This document shows positions 42,637 to 53,150 of a stretch of DNA of 64,000 bases, piece after piece (the first letter of the stretch is position 1; every line of letters begins with the position of its first letter). The position numbers and the translations under genes are program-made. Below the pieces are notes generated by a model, which ran no database searches, was not told the DNA's origin, and saw only the letters and a list, made by a program, of their open reading frames with translations. This DNA comes from Candidatus Mycobacterium methanotrophicum. Its GTDB lineage: Bacteria; Actinomycetota; Actinomycetes; Mycobacteriales; Mycobacteriaceae. The DNA lies in the NCBI RefSeq assembly GCF_023515995.1, contig NZ_CP097321.1, positions 62,001-126,000 on the forward strand. The letters are read 5' to 3'.

Positions 42637-42942
42637 TCAGCCCCAAGCGCAGTAAGACGACGCCGCAGCAGCGTCGCCGACGGCATAACTGGCCCCGGAT
42701 TCGCCAACCGCAATCCCAGAGCGGCCCAACTCCTCGACACCCTGGGCCGCGACAGCGGCATGCTCGCCGCCGGCAGCGCTGAAACCTGTTGCCGTCTGCA
42801 GCGACACCGGATCAACCGCCGGCGGTACCACGGCCATGATCAGTGGCGCCGCCGCGGCATGGGCGGCGGCTAAGCGTGCGGTCAACGCTTCTACCGCCGC
42901 ATCGGCTGCCGTCAAACCTTCAGGAAGAACTCGCAATGTCAT
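42637..42942 (-). CDS. PE protein (PE5/PE29-like)
   Basis: 101 aa from ATG 42942, [40 protein letters not shown] and [20 protein letters not shown]. This is the PE5-type PE, normally co-secreted with its PPE partner encoded directly downstream. First gene of the PE-PPE-esxG-esxH cassette. Confidence 0.9.
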   Translation of the reverse strand: MTLRVLPEGLTAADAAVEALTARLAAAHAAAAPLIMAVVPPAVDPVSLQTATGFSAAGGEHAAVAAQGVEELGRSGIAVGESGASYAVGDAAAASSYCAWG

Positions 42943-43217
42943 TTCGGCCTCCCGCGCGAACGTCACCAGTAGCGACACCACACATGCAGATCCGCCCGCG
43001 AACCCACACAGGTAGCCGAGCTGCGTCATCAACTCGGAATGCCGACGATACCAAGCAGACCGCGTGTCAGCAGTCTAGGCCGCGTGGAACCGCAGACACG
43101 GAGATATTTACATATATTGACCGTGTTTGCCGATCAGAATCGCCTGTACGCCCGCAACTGCAGATAATGCGGCGTTCGCCCACGTCTATCGTCCGGTGCG
43201 GCGCCTACGCTTTGAGG

Positions 43218-43622
43218 ATGGGCACGAAGACCCCGAAGAATGTCGACTTCAAACGCTTGGCCGACGCATTGGACGGCTACCGGTTTGCTTACCTCGTCAC
43301 GGTCGATGACGAATATCGGGTGCACACCGTGACCGTCGAACCCGAACTGCGCGAGGGCACCATGGACGTCGGGCTGATCGGCGGCCGAACCCGCAACAAC
43401 CTCGAAAGCCGCAGCGCCGTCACACTGTTGTGGCCACCGAGCGAGCCGGGCGGCTATTCGCTCATCGTGGATGGCCGTGCCGAAGCAACCGATTCCGATG
43501 GCGAGACCGCTGCGCTTGTGGTGGTGCCCACCCGCGCGCTGTTGCACCGCAATGCAGATCCGGACACTCCCGGGTCCGCGAAAGGCTGCCTGCACGATTG
43601 TGTGGTTTTCTCCGAGCCATAG
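43218..43622 (+). CDS. Pyridoxamine 5'-phosphate oxidase-like (split-barrel flavin) protein
   Basis: 134 aa, [60 protein letters not shown] and [11 protein letters not shown], a split beta-barrel typical of PPOX/F420-binding proteins. The flavin and substrate are unknown. Starts at ATG 43218; stands alone between the PE gene and the nitrate reductase. Confidence 0.75.
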   Translation: MGTKTPKNVDFKRLADALDGYRFAYLVTVDDEYRVHTVTVEPELREGTMDVGLIGGRTRNNLESRSAVTLLWPPSEPGGYSLIVDGRAEATDSDGETAALVVVPTRALLHRNADPDTPGSAKGCLHDCVVFSEP

Positions 43623-43827
43623 AAACCCTGAGACGAGCTAACCGGGCTCGTTTGTGATTCTGGCCACCGCATCTGCGGTGACCAGCAACGACTTGTGGCT
43701 TTGACCACCTCACGACGACCGCACACACCGTGATAGCTGGAGTTGATACGGGCGTAACCGCCGCCTATGGGTGCCGAAACAAGACAGCGCCACGATGGGG
43801 TCCGGTCGACGGCGGACAGGACGGTGC

Positions 43828-46800
43828 ATGGAGACGGTCGCCACGGTGTGCGGTTACTGCGGCGTGGGCTGCGGTATGGACCTGCACGTGGCCGACGGGG
43901 TGGTGACGAAGGCGACCGGCCGCCTGGATCACCCCGCGAACCGGGGCCGGCTGTGCACCAAGGGCAACACCACCGCGGACATGCTGCGCGCGGGCGGGCG
44001 TCTGGATAAGGCCCTTCGCCGGCCACAACGCGGCGCCGAGGCCGAGCCGGTCGCCGTCGACACCGCCATCGCGGAGGTGGCCGCCCGGTTGTCGGCGATC
44101 CGCGACGAGCACGGGCCCGACGCGATCGCCCTGTACGTGTCGGGGCAGATGTCCATCGAGGCGCAGTATCTGGCCAACAAGCTGGCCAAGGGCTATCTGC
44201 GCACGCAGTGGATCGAGTCCAACTCGCGGCTGTGCATGGCCAGCGCCGGCACCGGCTACAAACAGTCGCTGGGGGCTGACGGTCCGCCCGGCAGCTATGA
44301 CGACTTGGATACCGCGGACCTGTTCCTGGTGCTGGGTGCGAACATGGCCGACTGCCATCCGATCCTGTACCTGCGCATGATGGACCGCGTCCGCGACGGC
44401 GCCAAGCTGGTGGTCGTCGATCCCCGGCGTACCGCCACCGCGGCCAAGGCGAACTTCTATCTGCCGGTGCGGCCGGGCACCGACCTGGCGTTACTGAACG
44501 GGCTGCTGCGGCTGGTGCGCGACGCGGGCGGCGTGGACACCGATTTCGTGGCCGCCTACACCGAGGGCTGGGAGCCGCTGGACGCCCTGCTCGACGAGTA
44601 TCCGGCCGACCTCGTCGCCGACATCACCGGCCTCGACGAGGCGGATCTGCGCGCCGTCGCGGAGTTGATCTGCGGCACCAAGAACTGGGTGAGCCTGTGG
44701 ACGATGGGGCTGAACCAGTCCACCCACGGCACCTGGAACACCAACGCCTTATGCAATCTGCACCTGGCGACCGGAGCGATATGCCACCCGGGTGCGGGCC
44801 CGTTCTCGTTAACCGGTCAGCCCAACGCGATGGGCGGCCGGGAAATGGGATACATGGGCCCGGGCCTGCCCGGGCAGCGGTCGGCCCTGGATCCCGACGA
44901 CCGGGCCTTCGTCGAGGCCCGTTGGGGGCTCGAGCCCGACACGATTCGCGCCGAAGGAGGTACCGGTACCGTCGACATGTACCGGCGGATGGCCGACGGC
45001 GAGATCCGGGCGGCGTGGATCATCTGCACCAATCCCGTTGCCTCGGTGGCGAATCGGGCATCAGTGATCGCCGGCCTGCAGCGGGCCGAGCTGGTGGTGG
45101 TACAGGAGGCGTTCGCAGGCGTCGAAACCTCTGAATACGCCGACGTGGTGCTGCCCGCCGCGCTGTGGGCCGAAGCCGACGGGGTGATGGTCAACAGCGA
45201 GCGCACCCTCACACATTGCGGAGCCGCGATGGCCCCGCCGGGCGACGCCGCCCCGGACTGGCAGCTGATTTGCCTGGTGGCGACCGCGATGGGCTACCCC
45301 GGTTTCGAATTCGACTCGGCCGCCGATGTTTTCGATGAACTGGCCGGCTTTCACAACCCTCGCACCGGCTGGGATCTGCGCGGTGTGGACTACGACCGGC
45401 TGCGCCGCGGGCCGGTGCAGTGGCCCGCTGCGCCCGGCTGCGACGACCGCAACCCGATCCGCTACCGCAACGACGGCGTCAGCCAGGATCTGCACACCGC
45501 CGACGACGGCACCGTCCCGGCGCTGGCCTTCCCGACCCCGAGCCGGCGCGCCCGGTTCCTGCCGCGGCCCCATCTCCCCGCGGCCGAGCTGCCCGACGAT
45601 GGCTTCCCGATGGTGTTCACCACCGGCAGGCTGGCGCACCAATGGCACACCATGACCAAAACCGGGCGCGTCGCCAAGCTCAACAAACTCAACCCCGAAC
45701 CGTTCCTGCAGCTGCACCCCGAGGACGCCGGACGGCTCGGAATACGCGACGGCGACCGGGTCGAGATCCGTTCCCGCCGTGGCCGAGCCGTGCTCCCGGC
45801 GGCGGTAGACGACGCCGTGCGTCCCGGCGTGTGCTTCGCCCCGATGCACTGGTCCGACGCGTTCGGAACAGACCTGGCAGTCAACGCGGTCACCAACGAC
45901 GCGGTCGACGCCGACTCGCTGCAGCCCGAATTCAAGGTGTGCGCCGTGGCGGTTACGGCGATCGAGACCGAGGCGTCCCCAGTCCAACTCACCCCGGAGG
46001 TAGCGGTGGCGCCGATTGAGGCGCTCGCCGCCGCGCTGGGCCCGCTGCCCTCGCTTGCGACGCTGAGCGACGCCGAGCAGCTGTTCCTGTCCGGCTTGCT
46101 AGCCGGCGTCCGCGCGAATCCGCCCGCGGGCCTGCTCCCGACGCTGCCCGCGGTGACGCCGCTCACGCCCGGAAACCGGGCGTGGGTCGAGGGCGTGCTG
46201 GCCGGGATCTTCTGCCGCGCAGAGCAATCGACCGCCGCCGCGACGGCCGGTCCCCAGCCACCTGCCGGGGCACCGGCGACCACTGTGGTGTGGGCGTCGC
46301 AGACCGGCACCGCCGAGGAATACGCGCACACGTGCGTCGAACAGCTGAGCGGGGCAGGTATCGCGGCTCGGCTTCGCGGAGCCGAAGAAGTGTCGGTGAC
46401 TGACCTGACCGGCACCGTACTGTTCGTCGTGGCCACCACCGGCGACGGGGACGCCCCCGACAACGGCATCGCGCTGTGGGACGCTTTGGCCGCCGCCGAG
46501 CCCGGCGACCTCGACAACCTCAGCTTCTCCGTTCTCGGTTTCGGTGACTTGTCATACGCCGATTTCTGCGGCTTCGCCCGCAAGCTCGATGCACGCCTGG
46601 AGTATCTGGGCGCGCACCGCATCGTCGACCGCGCCTCGTGCGAACCCGACTTCGAGGCCACCGCGCAAGCCTGGACCAACCGCGTCACCGCCGCACTGGG
46701 CGAACAGCCCTCCGGCGCGACGGTGCCGAAATCGACCGCGGCACAGTCTTATTCGCGGACCAATCCGCTTCGTACCACCATCGCCAGTAACGTCGCACTG

Positions 46801-47871
46801 TGCGGCGCCGGCTCTGAGAAGGACGTGCGCAACATCGCCATCCACCTGCCGGAGGGCACGCTCGAGTACGGCGCAGGCGACGCGCTGGGCGTGTGGCCGC
46901 ACAACCAGCCCGACACCGTCGCCGAATTCCTCGAACTCACCAGCTTGGACGGCTCCGCCGAGATCGCCGTCGGCGACGACAAGATGCCCCTCACGGAGGC
47001 CCTCCGGCTACGACTGGACTTCACCCGAATCACCCCCGACCTGCTGCGGTTCGTCCACGAACGCCACCCGGGCGACGACTTGAAGGCGGTGATCGACGAT
47101 CCCACCCGCTTCGCCCAGTGGACCTGGGGGCGCCAAGCCCTCGACCTGCTGGTCAGCCATCCGGTCAAAGCGGAGGTCGACGAGTGGCTCGACGTACTGC
47201 GGCCGTTGACCCCGAGGCTGTACTCGATATCGTCGAGTCCACTCGAGGACTCGACGCAAGTGCACCTAACCCCCGGCGTCGTCCGGTTCGAGTCGTCGGC
47301 CGGCGCCACCGACGGCGCCCTGCGACACGGCGTGTGCTCGGGATATTTGGCGCACCTGGAGCCCGGCGCCGAGGTGGACGTATTCATCCAGCGCACCAAG
47401 CATTTCCGACCGCCCCAGGACCCCGATGCGCGGGTGATCATGGTCGGCCCGGGGACCGGGATTGCGCCGTTCCGCGGGTTCCTGCATGACCGCGCCGCCC
47501 GCGGGCACACCGGCGACAACTGGCTGTTCTTCGGCGAGCGCCACGAAGCGACGGAGTTCTACTACCGCGACGAGCTGGACGCCTTCGCCCGGTCGGGGGT
47601 GCTGACCCGCCTCAACACCGCGTTCTCCCGCGACGGCGACGCCAAGCTCTACGTGCAGGACCGGATGCGGGAAAACGCCGCCGACCTGTGGAAGTGGATT
47701 GCAGACGGCGCCTATGTGTACGTGTGCGGCGAGGCTGCCCGGATGGCCCGCGACGTCGATGAGGCGCTGCGCGGCATCATCGCCCAGCACGGCGGACAGA
47801 GCCCGAAGAGCGCTGCGACGTACCTGCAGGCGATGTCAGCCGAGCGACGTTACGTGCGGGATGTCTATTGA
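43828..47871 (+). CDS. Assimilatory nitrate reductase fused to a flavoprotein reductase (NarB/NarN type)
   Basis: 1347 aa from ATG 43828. Residues 1-720 are a Mo-bis-MGD nitrate reductase: 4Fe-4S Cys8, 11, 15 and 43 (VCGYCGVGCGMD; GRLCTKGN), the Mo-site region NSRLCMASAGTGYKQSLGAD (about 131-150), CNLHLATGAICHPGAGPFSL and a C-terminal dinucleotide-binding domain (MVFTTGRLAHQWHTMTKTGR). About 818-960 is a flavodoxin domain (VVWASQTGTAEEYAHTCVEQ). The rest is a CysJ-like FAD/NADPH reductase (RLYSISSSP; VGPGTGIAPFRGFLHDR; YVYVCGEAARMARDVDEAL). One chain thus moves electrons from NAD(P)H to nitrate. Overlaps the next gene by ATGA. Confidence 0.93.
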   Translation: METVATVCGYCGVGCGMDLHVADGVVTKATGRLDHPANRGRLCTKGNTTADMLRAGGRLDKALRRPQRGAEAEPVAVDTAIAEVAARLSAIRDEHGPDAIALYVSGQMSIEAQYLANKLAKGYLRTQWIESNSRLCMASAGTGYKQSLGADGPPGSYDDLDTADLFLVLGANMADCHPILYLRMMDRVRDGAKLVVVDPRRTATAAKANFYLPVRPGTDLALLNGLLRLVRDAGGVDTDFVAAYTEGWEPLDALLDEYPADLVADITGLDEADLRAVAELICGTKNWVSLWTMGLNQSTHGTWNTNALCNLHLATGAICHPGAGPFSLTGQPNAMGGREMGYMGPGLPGQRSALDPDDRAFVEARWGLEPDTIRAEGGTGTVDMYRRMADGEIRAAWIICTNPVASVANRASVIAGLQRAELVVVQEAFAGVETSEYADVVLPAALWAEADGVMVNSERTLTHCGAAMAPPGDAAPDWQLICLVATAMGYPGFEFDSAADVFDELAGFHNPRTGWDLRGVDYDRLRRGPVQWPAAPGCDDRNPIRYRNDGVSQDLHTADDGTVPALAFPTPSRRARFLPRPHLPAAELPDDGFPMVFTTGRLAHQWHTMTKTGRVAKLNKLNPEPFLQLHPEDAGRLGIRDGDRVEIRSRRGRAVLPAAVDDAVRPGVCFAPMHWSDAFGTDLAVNAVTNDAVDADSLQPEFKVCAVAVTAIETEASPVQLTPEVAVAPIEALAAALGPLPSLATLSDAEQLFLSGLLAGVRANPPAGLLPTLPAVTPLTPGNRAWVEGVLAGIFCRAEQSTAAATAGPQPPAGAPATTVVWASQTGTAEEYAHTCVEQLSGAGIAARLRGAEEVSVTDLTGTVLFVVATTGDGDAPDNGIALWDALAAAEPGDLDNLSFSVLGFGDLSYADFCGFARKLDARLEYLGAHRIVDRASCEPDFEATAQAWTNRVTAALGEQPSGATVPKSTAAQSYSRTNPLRTTIASNVALCGAGSEKDVRNIAIHLPEGTLEYGAGDALGVWPHNQPDTVAEFLELTSLDGSAEIAVGDDKMPLTEALRLRLDFTRITPDLLRFVHERHPGDDLKAVIDDPTRFAQWTWGRQALDLLVSHPVKAEVDEWLDVLRPLTPRLYSISSSPLEDSTQVHLTPGVVRFESSAGATDGALRHGVCSGYLAHLEPGAEVDVFIQRTKHFRPPQDPDARVIMVGPGTGIAPFRGFLHDRAARGHTGDNWLFFGERHEATEFYYRDELDAFARSGVLTRLNTAFSRDGDAKLYVQDRMRENAADLWKWIADGAYVYVCGEAARMARDVDEALRGIIAQHGGQSPKSAATYLQAMSAERRYVRDVY

Positions 47872-49637
47872 GTACCGCCATCGGGCACGCCGCCACTACT
47901 CGCGCGCCGGTCTCGGCCGCCGTGGCCGGCCGGCGGCGACCGCTACGCGCCATCGTTCTCGCCGGCGGCGCGTCCAAGCGCCTGGGCGCCGACAAGCCGG
48001 AGCAGCGGGTCGGCGGCCGGCGGTTGCTGGACGTCGCGCTCGCCGCAGTAGCCGACGCGGAGGCCGTCGTGGTGGTGGGGCCGCCGCGCGACGTGCCCGA
48101 CGAGATCACCGTCATATGTGAGGACCCGCCCGGATCGGGCCCCGTCGCCGCGCTCGCCGCGGGCTTCGCGGCGCTGCCCGACGGCCCGGCCGACATCGTG
48201 GTGCTCGCGGCTGATCTGCCGCGGATCACACCCGCGGCCGTGGCGGCGCTGGCAGCCGCCCGCGGCGACGCCCCGGTCGCTCTTGCGGTCGACGACGGTG
48301 GCCGCGTCCAGTACCTCGCCGCAGTCTGGGATTCTGCGGCGCTGGCCGCCGCGCTTGCCAGCGCCCCGTCACGGGTGCAGGACCTGCTCCCCGGCAACGC
48401 GGTGACCTCCGCAGTGGGCGACGTCGACGACGTCGACACCCCCGACCAGCTCGCCGCGGCGCGGGCCCGGGCAGACAGCGCCCCCGATGGTGCCCGGGCT
48501 ACCGTTCAAGCCTCGGTAGCACCGGTCGACGTCGCCGCGCGCTGCCTGGACGCGGCGGTCGGCGGCGCGCTCGCCGAACCGCTCGCGGCGGCAGCGCCAT
48601 TCCCGCCGTTCGACGTGTCCGCGATGGACGGCTGGGCCGTCGCGGGGCACAGCCCCTGGATACCGGAAGCGGGCGCCGTCCCCGCAGGGACCTGCGGTGG
48701 CGCGCTCACCCCTGGACACGCCCGCCGCATCGCCACCGGCGCCCCGCTGCCCGCGGGCGCCGAGCGGGTTATCCGCGACGAGGAGGTAGACGTCTCGCCT
48801 GACCTGTTGCGCGAAAAGGGTTTCCGCGATTTCGTCCGCGACGACACCCGGCGCCGAGGCAGCGAGTGGACGGCCGGCACGGTCCTCGCCGAGATCGGTA
48901 CCCGGGTCGACGAAGCCGTCGCGTCGCTGGCCCGTTCCGCCGGCGTGCACAGGCTCGCGGTGCGCGGGCCGATTCGTGTCACACTGCACACCTCGGGTGA
49001 CGAGATCGCCGCGGGCGGTGAGGTCGCAGACCCGAGGCGGCCGCTGCTGCCTGAGACGGCCGCGGGGCCCGTTACCGCCCGGCTGCGTGCTCTGGGCGCA
49101 ACGGTCACCACCGGCGCGCACCTGCCGGACGCGCCGGGCGCGCTGGAGGCGGCGCTGGCCGGTGACGCAGATCTGGTGGTCGTCATCGGCGCCACCGGCC
49201 GAGGCGTCGCCGACCACCTGCGTGACGCTATCGCCCGCGCCGGCGGCATGGTCGTGGTCGACGGGGTGGCCGTGCGGCCCGGTGGGTCGGTGCTGGTCGC
49301 GATCCTGCCGGGTAATCAGGGCCGTCCGGGCGGGCGGGTGCTACTCGGTCTCGGCGGCAACCCCCTGGCCGCGGTCGCCGGTGTCGCGTTGCTCGGGCCG
49401 GCGGTCGTCGACGCCCTGACCGGGGCTGCTCCTTCCCCCGTCGACCTGTTCTCCGTGCGCGGCTTCCCGCCGACGAATCGATGGCGCGTCACCGCCGTCG
49501 AGCCCGACGGCGGTGGGCAGTGGGTGGCGCCCGGCCACGCCGCGACGTCGCATCTGGCCGCCCTCGTCGGGCGGCGTGGCCTCGCACTGATCCCGCCCGA
49601 CACGGCCGACGGAGCCCTCGTCGAGCGCCTCACCTAG
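47868..49637 (+). CDS. MobA-MoeA fusion protein
   Basis: 589 aa. Residues 27-210 form a MobA-type guanylyltransferase (RAIVLAGGASKRLGADKPEQ; VVVLAADLPRITP; RVQYLAAVWD). About 225-589 form a MoeA domain (PPFDVSAMDGWAV; GHARRIATGAPLPAGAERVI; LHTSGDEIAAGGEVADPRRP; LLGLGGNPLAAVAGVALLG). It would insert molybdenum and add GMP, making the bis-MGD cofactor needed by the nitrate reductase whose gene it overlaps by 4 bases. The MoeA half differs from the separate MoeA at 34183. Confidence 0.9.
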   Translation: MSTAIGHAATTRAPVSAAVAGRRRPLRAIVLAGGASKRLGADKPEQRVGGRRLLDVALAAVADAEAVVVVGPPRDVPDEITVICEDPPGSGPVAALAAGFAALPDGPADIVVLAADLPRITPAAVAALAAARGDAPVALAVDDGGRVQYLAAVWDSAALAAALASAPSRVQDLLPGNAVTSAVGDVDDVDTPDQLAAARARADSAPDGARATVQASVAPVDVAARCLDAAVGGALAEPLAAAAPFPPFDVSAMDGWAVAGHSPWIPEAGAVPAGTCGGALTPGHARRIATGAPLPAGAERVIRDEEVDVSPDLLREKGFRDFVRDDTRRRGSEWTAGTVLAEIGTRVDEAVASLARSAGVHRLAVRGPIRVTLHTSGDEIAAGGEVADPRRPLLPETAAGPVTARLRALGATVTTGAHLPDAPGALEAALAGDADLVVVIGATGRGVADHLRDAIARAGGMVVVDGVAVRPGGSVLVAILPGNQGRPGGRVLLGLGGNPLAAVAGVALLGPAVVDALTGAAPSPVDLFSVRGFPPTNRWRVTAVEPDGGGQWVAPGHAATSHLAALVGRRGLALIPPDTADGALVERLT

Positions 49638-49765
49638 CCTTCCGCCCTCACGCGCCCACCCGGGACGAAGTGAGAAAGGCGTGACCGTGCGGCAACCGTA
49701 TGCCACGCCGCCGCAATACCGGGCTCCTACCGTCAATCGACAAACCGGACGGGAGGAGCGAAAGG

Positions 49766-52324
49766 GTGCGCGTACGCACGGTCGTGGTCATCGGGCACGG
49801 CATGGTCGGACACCGATTCGTCGAGGCGCTGCGGACGCGGGACACCGACGGCGCCTGGCGGATCGTGGTCCTCGCCGAGGAGGCCGACGCCGCCTACGAC
49901 CGCGTCGGCTTGTCGTCGTACGTGGGTGCCTGGGACCGCTCGCTGCTCGCGCTCACCGGCAACGACTACGCTGGCGATGCTCTGGTCGACCTGCGCCTGA
50001 GTACTACGGTCACGGGTATCGACCGGGATGCCAAGCGGGTGACCGTTGCCGACGGCTCGGCCGTCGACTATGACGCCCTGGTGTTGGCCACCGGCTCGTA
50101 CCCGTTCGTTCCGCCGGTGCCGGGCAGTGACTCCGACGGCTGCTATGTGTATAGGACGCTGGACGATCTGGATGCGATCCGTGCGGATGCCGAAGCCGCG
50201 CTGGCCCGCGACCCCGAGGCCGTCGGCATCGTGGTCGGCGGCGGACTGCTCGGCCTGGAGGCCGCTAACGCGCTGCGACTCTTGGGGATGCGACCGCACA
50301 TCGTCGAGTTCGCGCCGCGGCTGATGCCGCTACAGGTCGACGAGGCCGGCGGCGAGCACCTCATGCGCTTGGTGCGTGGACTCGGTATCGACGTCACCAT
50401 CGGGGCTGCTACGTCCGCCATCGAACAGCTTGCCGATGCCGAGGGCGATGGCCTTCGGGTAACACTCAGCAACGACGAGGTGATCGAGGCGGCGCTGCTG
50501 GTGTTCTCGGCCGGGGTCCGCCCGCGCGACGAGCTCGCTCGCGAGGCCGGCCTCGACATCGGTGAGCGGGGCGGCGTGATGTGCGACCTGACCTGCGCTA
50601 CCAGCGATCCCGCCGTCTATGCCATCGGGGAGGTCGCCGCGATCCAAGGCCGCTGCTACGGCCTGGTCGGTCCCGGCTACACCAGCGCCGAAGTGGTGGC
50701 CAGCCACCTCCTCGGCGGTGATGCCGAATTCCCGGGCGCCGACCTGTCGACCAAACTGAAGCTGCTCGGCGTCGACGTCGCCAGCTTCGGCGACGCGATG
50801 GCCACCACGCCGGGTGCGCTGGCGGTCGTAGTGTCCGATCCGATCGGTGGGACCTACTCCAAGCTGGTGCTCTCCGACGACGCCCAGACCCTGCTCGGCG
50901 GCATCATGGTCGGGGATGCATCCAGCTACGGCACACTGCGGCCGCTGGTCGGCTCGCGGCTGCCCGGCGACCCCGTCGCCCTGATCGCGCCTGCCGGCTC
51001 CGGCGACAGACCCCGGATTGGCGTGGCCGCGCTGCCCGACGACGCCCAGATCTGCTCCTGCAACGACGTTTCCAAGGGCGCGCTGCGCTCGGCCATCGCC
51101 GACGGTTCGCGCACCGTCGCAGACCTCAAAAGCTGCACCAAAGCCGGCACGTCGTGCGGCTCCTGCCTGCCCCTGCTGTCGCAGCTCCTGGCAGCCGAAG
51201 GCGTCGAAGTCTCAAAGGCATTGTGCGAGCACTTTTCCCAGTCGCGGGCCGAGTTGTTCGAAATCGTCCACGCGAGCGGTATCCGCACCTTCTCCGGCCT
51301 GATCGAGCGGTACGGCGCCGGCGCCGGCTGCGATATCTGCAAACCGGCGGTGGCCTCCATCCTCGCGTCCACCAGCTCCGACCACATCCTCGACGGAGAA
51401 CAGGCCTCGCTGCAGGACACCAACGACCACTTCCTGGCCAACCTTCAGCGCAACGGCACCTACTCGGTGGTGCCGCGCGTGCCCGGCGGCGACATCACCG
51501 CCGAGCAATTGATCCTGATCGGCGAGATCGCCCGGGATTTCGGCCTCTACACCAAAATCACCGGCGGGCAGCGCATCGATATGTTCGGCGCCACCGTCGA
51601 CCAGCTGCCGCAGATCTGGGCGAGGCTCGTCGAGGGCGGCATGGAGTCCGGTCATGCCTACGGCAAGGCGCTACGAACCGTCAAGAGCTGCGTCGGCACC
51701 GACTGGTGCCGCTACGGCCAGCAGGATTCCGTGCAGATGGCCATCGACCTGGAGCTGCGCTACCGAGGCCTGCGGGCGCCGCACAAGATCAAGATGGGCG
51801 TCTCGGGCTGCGCCCGCGAGTGCGCCGAAGCCCGCGCAAAAGACGTCGGCGTGATCGCCACCGAATCCGGCTGGAATCTGTACCTGGGCGGCAACGGCGG
51901 CATGACCCCCAAGCATGCCCAGCTGCTCGCCTCCGACCTCGACGACGAAACTCTGCTGCGCTACATCGACCGCTTCCTCATCTACTACATCCGCACCGCG
52001 GACCGGTTGCAACGGACCGCGCCGTGGATCGAGGGCCTGGACGGCGGCCTGGACCACTTGCGTGAGGTCATCATCGATGACTCACTGGGCCTGGCCGCGG
52101 ATTTCGAGGCCGCGATCCAGCGACACGTAGCCGGCTACTCCTGCGAGTGGAAGGCCGTGCTCGACGACCCCGACAAACTGACCCGGTTCGTGTCGTTCGT
52201 CAACGCGCCCGACGCACCCGACCCCACCGTCGAGTTCACCCAGAAGAACGGCCGCAAAGTCCCCGTCCTGATCGGAACCCCCGCCGTCCCGTCCCGCCGA
52301 AATCCGTCAGGAGTTTCTCGATGA
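49766..52324 (+). CDS. nirB: Nitrite reductase (NADH) large subunit NirB
   Basis: 852 aa from GTG 49766, with GGGAGGAG 8-15 bases upstream; the frame opens earlier at 49700. FAD-binding VVVIGHGMVGHRFVEAL, NADH-binding GIVVGGGLLGLEAANALRLL, a BFD-like 2Fe-2S segment (ICSCNDVSKGALRSAI; AGTSCGSCLPLLSQLL) and the siroheme/4Fe-4S motifs VGTDWCRYGQQDS (about 643) and GVSGCARECAEA (about 678). Reduces nitrite to ammonium. Confidence 0.96.
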   Translation: MRVRTVVVIGHGMVGHRFVEALRTRDTDGAWRIVVLAEEADAAYDRVGLSSYVGAWDRSLLALTGNDYAGDALVDLRLSTTVTGIDRDAKRVTVADGSAVDYDALVLATGSYPFVPPVPGSDSDGCYVYRTLDDLDAIRADAEAALARDPEAVGIVVGGGLLGLEAANALRLLGMRPHIVEFAPRLMPLQVDEAGGEHLMRLVRGLGIDVTIGAATSAIEQLADAEGDGLRVTLSNDEVIEAALLVFSAGVRPRDELAREAGLDIGERGGVMCDLTCATSDPAVYAIGEVAAIQGRCYGLVGPGYTSAEVVASHLLGGDAEFPGADLSTKLKLLGVDVASFGDAMATTPGALAVVVSDPIGGTYSKLVLSDDAQTLLGGIMVGDASSYGTLRPLVGSRLPGDPVALIAPAGSGDRPRIGVAALPDDAQICSCNDVSKGALRSAIADGSRTVADLKSCTKAGTSCGSCLPLLSQLLAAEGVEVSKALCEHFSQSRAELFEIVHASGIRTFSGLIERYGAGAGCDICKPAVASILASTSSDHILDGEQASLQDTNDHFLANLQRNGTYSVVPRVPGGDITAEQLILIGEIARDFGLYTKITGGQRIDMFGATVDQLPQIWARLVEGGMESGHAYGKALRTVKSCVGTDWCRYGQQDSVQMAIDLELRYRGLRAPHKIKMGVSGCARECAEARAKDVGVIATESGWNLYLGGNGGMTPKHAQLLASDLDDETLLRYIDRFLIYYIRTADRLQRTAPWIEGLDGGLDHLREVIIDDSLGLAADFEAAIQRHVAGYSCEWKAVLDDPDKLTRFVSFVNAPDAPDPTVEFTQKNGRKVPVLIGTPAVPSRRNPSGVSR

Positions 52325-52725
52325 CCGATGCATTCGACACACGCCGCTGGCGAGGCGACTGGACCGCCGCCTGCGCGCTGTCTAGCCTGCAGCCGCTACG
52401 CGGCGTGGCGGTGCTGCTGCCGAACGGCGCCCAGGTCGCCCTGTTTCTTTTGGCGGACAACAGCGTCCGGGCCATCGGCAACATCGACCCGATCGGCCGT
52501 GCCGCGGTGCTCTCGCGCGGCATCGTCGGCGACCGCGACGGCTGCCCCGTGGTGCAGTCGCCGCTGAAGAAGCAAGCGTTCAGCCTGCTCGACGGCCGAT
52601 GCCTCGACGCCCAAGGCGTGTTCGTCCCGGTATACGACACCCGCATCACGGTGGACGGCGCCGTTTACGTCGCCAACTCCCCCGGCATCCGGTTCGGTCA
52701 CCGCCGCGCGCGGCCGCCCGCCTGA
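52321..52725 (+). CDS. nirD: Nitrite reductase small subunit NirD
   Basis: 134 aa, overlapping nirB by ATGA. Rieske-like fold without the cluster ligands: WTAACALSSLQPLRGVAVLL, VRAIGNIDPIGRAAVLSRGI, CPVVQSPLKKQAFSLLDGRC. NirD stabilises NirB. Complete. Confidence 0.93.
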   Translation: MTDAFDTRRWRGDWTAACALSSLQPLRGVAVLLPNGAQVALFLLADNSVRAIGNIDPIGRAAVLSRGIVGDRDGCPVVQSPLKKQAFSLLDGRCLDAQGVFVPVYDTRITVDGAVYVANSPGIRFGHRRARPPA

Positions 52726-52768
52726 CCGACGGACATCGCCAGCGGCGGCCCGAATGGCCTGAAAGGTC

Positions 52769-53005
52769 AAGCGCACAACGTGCCGATCTCAGGCGTAGGC
52801 CGGAACTGCGGCACGCCGGCGGTCACCATGCTGACGCAAAAACTTTGTCAAAGTCGTTGTCAGGGACCGCGTCGCGGAGCCGGTGAGCTGCGACTCCTTG
52901 GCCTGCAACAGAACCGACCCGGCCACCCGCAGGGACGCGAAAGTGACGGCGTCGACGCCACCGAGTGCGACCTTTTCGACCGGAGCATCCAGCGCAGCCA
53001 GGTAC
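52769..53005 (-). pseudogene. Fused scars of sirB and hemD-type genes
   Basis: 52769-52815 aligns with the 3' end of sirB (61140-61200), sharing TGCCGATCTCAGGCGT and neighbouring blocks. 52858-53005 aligns with 62326-62470 inside the HemD-type gene, sharing CGAGTGCGACCTT and ATCCAGCGC. Most of both genes between these blocks is deleted. The scar lies just after nirD, where the siroheme genes would be expected. Confidence 0.65.
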
Positions 53006-53150
53006 AGGACTCAGCGGCAGGCGATTCTCCTCACGGCGGACGCATTGCGGCAGTGAAATCTTCGTAGCGCTTCGGCTATCCCTGGACAACCACTCGGCAA
53101 TCGTCGTGTCGTCTGATGATGTGCAACAACAACGCCGAAAGGGCGAATGA

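Noticed and set aside
43749-43785. Possible GlnR box upstream of nitrate reductase (GTAAC and GAAAC)
   Set aside because: The 17-base spacing between the two half-sites does not match the usual 6-base spacing, and no second pair is present.
45462-46688. 408-aa minus-strand Ser/Arg-rich frame
   Set aside because: Antisense shadow of the nitrate reductase.
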